Below are positions 14,834-17,431 of a stretch of DNA of 17,431 bases, piece by piece. Position numbers and translations under genes: made by a program. The notes under the pieces were generated by a model. The model did no database searches, was not told the origin of the DNA, and saw only the letters and a program-made list of their open reading frames with translations. Within the stretch, counting starts at the first letter, position 1. Each line of letters opens with the position of its first letter. The stretch comes from JAKEHA01 sp035687255 (lineage in GTDB: Bacteria > Krumholzibacteriota > Krumholzibacteriia > WVZY01 > JAKEHA01): positions 1 through 17,431 of the forward strand of contig DASRYI010000121.1 in assembly GCA_035687255.1 (NCBI GenBank), read 5' to 3'.

Positions 14834-14875
14834 GAAAAGACCCTCCGGCCTGGTTGGTCACAGGGCCGGAGGGTC
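14831..14875 (-). terminator. Intrinsic terminator of tRNA-Leu
   Basis: Read on the minus strand, a perfect 12-bp stem GACCCTCCGGCC (14875-14864) and GGCCGGAGGGTC (14850-14839) with a 13-nt loop is followed by TTTTCTTT (14838-14831). It lies 24 nt after the encoded CCA of the tRNA and separates it from the TRAP operon. Confidence 0.88.
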
Positions 14876-14899
14876 AAGTCGACCTACTATTGCATTTCA

Positions 14900-14986
14900 T
14901 GGTGCCGAAGGGGGGACTCGAACCCCCACGAGGTTGCCCTCACTGCGCCCTGAACGCAGCGCGTCTACCAGTTCCACCACTTCGGC
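14900..14986 (-). tRNA. tRNA-Leu (anticodon CAG)
   Basis: The 87-nt gene folds as a class II tRNA. The acceptor stem is GCCGAAG with CTTCGGC, then discriminator A and an encoded CCA. The D-arm region reads GTGGAACTGGTAGAC. The anticodon stem CTGCG/CGCAG closes the loop TTCAGGG with anticodon CAG, which reads CTG leucine codons, common in these genes. A long variable arm (GAGGGCAACCTC) and the T-arm GGGGG-TTCGAGT-CCCCC complete it. No intron is present. Confidence 0.97.
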
Positions 14987-15107
14987 CCTGATGAAAAAAC
15001 TCCAGCAGGCTTGGCAGCTAGAAGAGAGACCGACAAAGGCAAAGCCAAGAAGCCAAGTGCCGGCAACCTTCAGCGAAGCGGACAGTAGTCGAAAGAGGTG
15101 GAAAAGT

Positions 15108-15160
15108 CAATTGAAAGGGCGGTCCCACATGCCCAATTGTGAAGACACAAGATATTGTGT
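15108..15160. repeat. Two adjacent inverted repeats in the tRNA-smpB spacer
   Basis: The first pairs CAATT (15108-15112) with AATTG (15135-15139) and GGGC (15117-15120) with GCCC (15131-15134), with a GAAA bulge and a 10-nt loop. The second is a perfect 6-bp hairpin ACACAA (15145-15150), loop GATA, TTGTGT (15155-15160). Confidence 0.5.
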
Positions 15161-15162
15161 GG

Positions 15163-15239
15163 TAGTAGCTTACGGAATACCACCCGGACGAGACGCGGCG
15201 CCTGAAGCCGACATATCGTACTTATTCCGGTAAATACTA
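15163..15239. repeat. 77-nt long imperfect hairpin in the tRNA-smpB spacer
   Basis: TAGTA (15163-15167), TTAC (15170-15173) and GGAATA (15174-15179) pair in order with TACTA (15235-15239), GTAA (15230-15233) and TATTCC (15223-15228), giving 15 pairs with one small internal loop and one single-base bulge. Inside, ACGA (15188-15191) pairs with TCGT (15216-15219) and CGGC (15196-15199) with GCCG (15207-15210). The nesting points to an RNA fold or a palindromic repeat element; the strand is not determined. Confidence 0.55.
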
Positions 15240-15259
15240 AGTCGTTTCTCATTTGCCAG

Positions 15260-15288
15260 TTGCAACTGAAGGCCCCGCCCCGTAGGCT
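15260..15288 (+). promoter_or_regulatory. Candidate smpB promoter
   Basis: TTGCAA (15260-15265), 17 bp, TAGGCT (15283-15288). The -35 is fair and the -10 weak. The expected start near 15295 would leave a leader of about 8 nt before the smpB ATG, which has no Shine-Dalgarno sequence. Confidence 0.35.
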
Positions 15289-15302
15289 GCCCCTGTTCCG
15301 CC

Positions 15303-15761
15303 ATGAAGATCGTCGTTCAGAACAAGAAGGCCCGCCACGATTTTGCGATTCTCGAGACCATCGAGGCGGGGATCGCACTGCGTGGCACCGAGGTAAAATC
15401 GCTGCGCGAGGGCCGCGCCAATCTGCGCGATTCGTATGCATTGCTCGAAGGCGGCGAGGTGGTGCTGCGCGGACTCCAGATCATGCCGTACTCGCACACC
15501 TCGGACCGCGCGCTGGACCCGCTGCGTGACCGCCGGCTGCTGCTCAATCGCGACGAGATCCGCAAGCTGGCGGTGAAAATCAACGAGAAGGGCATGACGC
15601 TGGTGGCATTGAAGGTCTACTTCACCCCGCGCGGTATCGCCAAGGTCGAGCTGGGGCTGGCGAAGGGAAAGAAGCTCTACGACAAGCGCGAGGCGATCGC
15701 CGAGCGCGAGAGCCGCCGCGACGTCGACCGCGCCATGAAGCGGGAACGGCGCGGCGAATAA
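15303..15761 (+). CDS. smpB: SsrA-binding protein SmpB
   Basis: The product has 152 residues, the usual family length. Typical elements are VQNKKARHDFAILETIEAGIALRGTEVKSLREGRANLRDSYA at the N-terminus, the middle IMPYSHTSDRALDPLRDRRLLLNRDEI, where the family has an N-x-x-x-D-P-x-R-x-R-K-LLL pattern, then LVALKVYFTPRGIAKVELGLAKGKKLYDKRE and the basic tail ESRRDVDRAMKRERRG. The core is an OB-like barrel that binds tmRNA; the tail folds into a helix in the empty mRNA channel. SmpB with tmRNA rescues stalled ribosomes and tags the unfinished peptide. The tmRNA gene is not in the window. A 7-bp hairpin spans its stop codon, and the amidase gene follows 63 nt later. Confidence 0.97.
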   Translation: MKIVVQNKKARHDFAILETIEAGIALRGTEVKSLREGRANLRDSYALLEGGEVVLRGLQIMPYSHTSDRALDPLRDRRLLLNRDEIRKLAVKINEKGMTLVALKVYFTPRGIAKVELGLAKGKKLYDKREAIAERESRRDVDRAMKRERRGE

Positions 15762-15768
15762 CCGCGCC
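15748..15768 (+). other. Hairpin spanning the smpB stop codon
   Basis: GGCGCGG (15748-15754) pairs perfectly with CCGCGCC (15762-15768), and the 7-nt loop contains the TAA stop. Only two T residues follow, so it is at best a weak terminator or an mRNA-end stabiliser. Confidence 0.45.
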
Positions 15769-15780
15769 TTAAAGCCGCCG

Positions 15781-15810
15781 TGGACCACCTTCGATTGCCT
15801 CTGCTATGGT
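15781..15810 (+). promoter_or_regulatory. Candidate promoter of the amidase gene
   Basis: TGGACC (15781-15786), 18 bp, TATGGT (15805-15810), each four of six matches. The predicted start near 15817 supports ATG 15825 over an in-frame GTG at 15780 as translation start. Read-through from smpB remains possible. Confidence 0.3.
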
Positions 15811-15824
15811 CGCGGCGATCCCGC

Positions 15825-17315
15825 ATGACGCATCGTTTTTTGATCCTTTTGTTCGCCGTGATGAGTGCGGTCCTTGCTTCCGCGCCTGTCGGCGCGGAGA
15901 CCACCGCCCAGGTGGTGTACGACGACGGCCGGCCCGCGGAGCAGGTGCCGTTGCTGCACGTATCCGGCGACGGTGACGTGTGGTTCATGCGCGCCAACGA
16001 TGTGGCGCGCCTGTTCCGGGCGACGCAGTTCTGGAACGCAACCACCCGCAAGATCGTCCTCGGCATCGGCCGCGCGCGTTTCGTCCTCACGGTCGACACC
16101 CGCGTGGTGGTGGTGGATGGCGAGCCTTACATGATGCGCACTCCCGTGCGTTACCAGGATGGCTTCGTGCTGGTGCCGCTGGAGTTCATGGTGGAGATCG
16201 CGGCGCAGCACACGCCGCGTGATTTTGTATGGGACGAAAAAGCCCGCCGCCTCTCCATCCAGGGGGCGGGTTTCAACGTGACGCGCATCACCTTCGCCAC
16301 GTCGCCCACGCGCACCACGGCGACCATCGCGATGACCGAGCCGCTGGTCTACCACGTTGATACCGGCACCGCGGGCCTGGTGCGTCTCAAGCTCTACGGC
16401 GCGCGCGCGGATCTGCGCCAGCTCACGGTGCGCGATGCCCACGGCTTCGTGAACGGGGTGCGCGCGGAACAGACCGAGCGCGATGCCTACCTCACCTTCG
16501 ATCTCTCCCGTCAGGTGAAGCAGCTCAAGGTGGACCGCAGCGATACGCCGCCGCAGATCGTGGTCACGCTCGAGAAGGGAACCGCGGCCGCCGCCGATAC
16601 CGGCATGGTCGTGCTCGATGAGGGCGCCACCGTGCGCACGTCGTTTGTGATCAAGAAGGTGTGCATCGACGCCGGCCACGGCGGACGCGATCACGGCAAG
16701 GAAAACGACGACGGCGTGGCGGAAAAGGATGTGACGCTGTCCATCGCGCGCGTGGTGGCGGATCAGATCCGCCAGCAACTGGGTCTCGAGGTGGTCATGA
16801 CGCGCGACGACGACTCGTACATTCCGCTGCGCCAGCGTACCGAGATCGCCAACCGCGAGAAGGCGGACCTGTTCATCAGCATCCACTGCAACAGCTGGTT
16901 CAACGACCAGACCGGGGGCTTCGAGTCGTATTTTCTCTCGCCCGCGCGCAGCGAATCCGAACGCGCGCTGGCGCGCTACGAAAACCAGGCGGGCGGCGCA
17001 CCGGCGGATACGCAGAAGAATGACGTGGACTTCATTCTGTGGGACCTGGCGCAGAACGCCTACATTTCCGAGAGCAGCACGCTGGCCGAAACCATTCAGC
17101 GCGAAATGACGTCGCGCCTGGGACTGAAGAGCCGCGGCGTGAAGCAGGCAAACTTCGTGGTGCTGCAGGGCGCGCAGATGCCGGCCGTGCTGATTGAAAC
17201 CGCGTTCCTCACCAACCCGGCCGAGGCGCAGCTGCTCACGGATCCCGATTTCCAGCGCAGCGTGGCCGACGGACTGGTGGCCTCGATCAAGCGCATGCAG
17301 GAGCAATACCGCTAG
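15825..17315 (+). CDS. N-acetylmuramoyl-L-alanine amidase (Amidase_3) with N-terminal AMIN-like region
   Basis: The product has 496 residues from ATG 15825, where a Sec signal begins (MTHRFLILLFAVMSAVLASAPVGA). A longer in-frame start at 15780 would put 15 residues before that signal. Residues 28-147 resemble a copper-amine-oxidase-N/stalk-like domain (VPLLHVSGDGDVWFMRANDVARLF, later FVLVPLEFMVEIA). Residues 150-255 look like an AMIN domain, which localises amidases to the envelope. The catalytic Amidase_3 domain (about 276-493) starts with KKVCIDAGHGGRDHG. Predicted zinc ligands are H285, E300 and H354 (ISIHCNS); the catalytic glutamate is E458 in VLIETAFLTNP. The enzyme cleaves the bond between MurNAc and L-Ala of peptidoglycan, typically for daughter-cell separation. 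The next gene starts inside its stop codon, so they form an operon. Confidence 0.94.
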   Translation: MTHRFLILLFAVMSAVLASAPVGAETTAQVVYDDGRPAEQVPLLHVSGDGDVWFMRANDVARLFRATQFWNATTRKIVLGIGRARFVLTVDTRVVVVDGEPYMMRTPVRYQDGFVLVPLEFMVEIAAQHTPRDFVWDEKARRLSIQGAGFNVTRITFATSPTRTTATIAMTEPLVYHVDTGTAGLVRLKLYGARADLRQLTVRDAHGFVNGVRAEQTERDAYLTFDLSRQVKQLKVDRSDTPPQIVVTLEKGTAAAADTGMVVLDEGATVRTSFVIKKVCIDAGHGGRDHGKENDDGVAEKDVTLSIARVVADQIRQQLGLEVVMTRDDDSYIPLRQRTEIANREKADLFISIHCNSWFNDQTGGFESYFLSPARSESERALARYENQAGGAPADTQKNDVDFILWDLAQNAYISESSTLAETIQREMTSRLGLKSRGVKQANFVVLQGAQMPAVLIETAFLTNPAEAQLLTDPDFQRSVADGLVASIKRMQEQYR

Positions 17316-17431
17316 TGGACAATCGCGACTTCAATCCCTTCGACGAAACTCCGCGCACCGCGGGGGGGCTCAGCAGCCGGCGCCTGGCGCTGATCGGGCT
17401 GGCCGCGTTCGTCGCCATCGCGCTGGTGGTA
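17315..17431 (+). CDS. Membrane-anchored protein, N-terminal fragment (runs off the window)
   Basis: A GTG at 17315 shares its G with the TAG stop of the amidase gene (TAGTG), a typical translational coupling. The visible 39 residues start MDNRDFNPFDETP if the GTG is read as Met, then a basic patch SSRR and a hydrophobic segment LALIGLAAFVAIALVV. This suggests a cytoplasmic N-terminus and one membrane anchor, with the rest in the periplasm. In some genomes a GerMN-domain protein follows such an amidase, but the visible part cannot show this. Confidence 0.7.
   Translation, partial: MDNRDFNPFDETPRTAGGLSSRRLALIGLAAFVAIALVV

Larger units (their letters stand above)
14987..15302. other. Gene-free spacer between tRNA-Leu and smpB with several inverted repeats
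   Basis: I see no protein gene here; an open frame on the minus strand running into smpB is a shadow. Base composition is visibly less GC-rich than the flanking genes. The left part must hold the tRNA-Leu promoter (minus strand), for which I cannot pick clear boxes. From 15108 to 15239 three successive inverted repeats occur, listed separately. No tRNA-like or tag-peptide elements of tmRNA are present despite the smpB neighbour. Confidence 0.6.

Noticed and set aside
14876..14899. Integration (att) site at the tRNA-Leu 3' end
   Set aside because: No integrase gene and no direct repeat of the tRNA 3' end elsewhere in the window; the terminator follows normally.
14987..15302. tmRNA (ssrA) gene expected next to smpB
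   Set aside because: No T-arm (GGTTCGA-type), no encoded CCA end, no tRNA-Ala-like acceptor and no tag-peptide frame on either strand.
15070..15441. Minus-strand ORF overlapping the start of smpB
   Set aside because: Its C-terminal part is the structured spacer and its N-terminal part is antisense to smpB; no start signal or family match.
15804..17306. 500-residue antisense open frame over the amidase gene
   Set aside because: Shadow of a conserved amidase with signal peptide and zinc ligands; composition is typical of antisense GC-rich frames.

Overview
The window is about 17.4 kb of GC-rich DNA from a bacterium with a Gram-negative type envelope: it encodes two lipoproteins, a periplasmic solute-binding protein of a TRAP transporter and an AMIN/Amidase_3 cell-wall amidase. 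The mix of a repeat-propeller protein, a TatT-type TRAP operon, a GAF-GAF-PP2C phosphatase and an smpB-amidase pair would fit a poorly cultured lineage of the FCB superphylum (for example Eisenbacteria or Krumholzibacteria) or a myxobacterium-like group. This assignment is inference from gene style only. No phage, insertion-sequence or plasmid genes are visible.

Layout. 1-1341 (+) is the 3' part of a large beta-propeller repeat protein. 1378-3211 (+) is a two-gene unit: a FIST sensory-domain protein and a secreted protein of unknown function. 3220-4381 (-) is a small two-helix membrane protein followed after 1 nt by a CDF cation efflux pump. 4507-5610 (+) is an Mrp/NBP35-type Fe-S carrier ATPase, divergent from the CDF unit and with the clearest promoter of the window. 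5683-7506 (+) is a GAF-GAF-PP2C (SpoIIE/RsbU-type) phosphatase, convergent with a (-) lipoprotein resembling a TIM-barrel glycosidase (7513-9120). 9358-10488 (+) is a GT4 glycosyltransferase. 10489-11038 has no protein gene but holds a promoter-hairpins-terminator cassette that looks like a free-standing small RNA, and a 27-bp tandem repeat. 11039-14806 (-) is a four-gene TRAP operon in the order tatT, dctP, dctQ, dctM. 14900-14986 (-) is tRNA-Leu(CAG) with its own terminator. 14987-15302 has no gene but carries a run of inverted repeats. 15303-17431 (+) is smpB, a cell-wall amidase and the start of a membrane-anchored protein.

How the genes work together. The TRAP operon encodes a complete importer plus its TatT lipoprotein partner, a TPAT system; the binding protein lacks the arginine that normally grips a carboxylate, so the substrate may not be a simple organic acid. 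The smpB-amidase-membrane protein block looks like a housekeeping cluster. The other genes are single functions (metal efflux, Fe-S assembly, signalling, sugar transfer) without a shared pathway.

The strongest candidates for undescribed biology are non-coding: the roughly 120-nt putative RNA at 10536-10656 and the structured, lower-GC spacer at about 15100-15240 next to smpB. I found no multi-gene defence or biosynthetic system. Several promoters share a TTGnnn, 17-19 bp, TAnnnT pattern, with start codons close behind and few Shine-Dalgarno sites, suggesting that short-leader or leaderless mRNAs may be common here.
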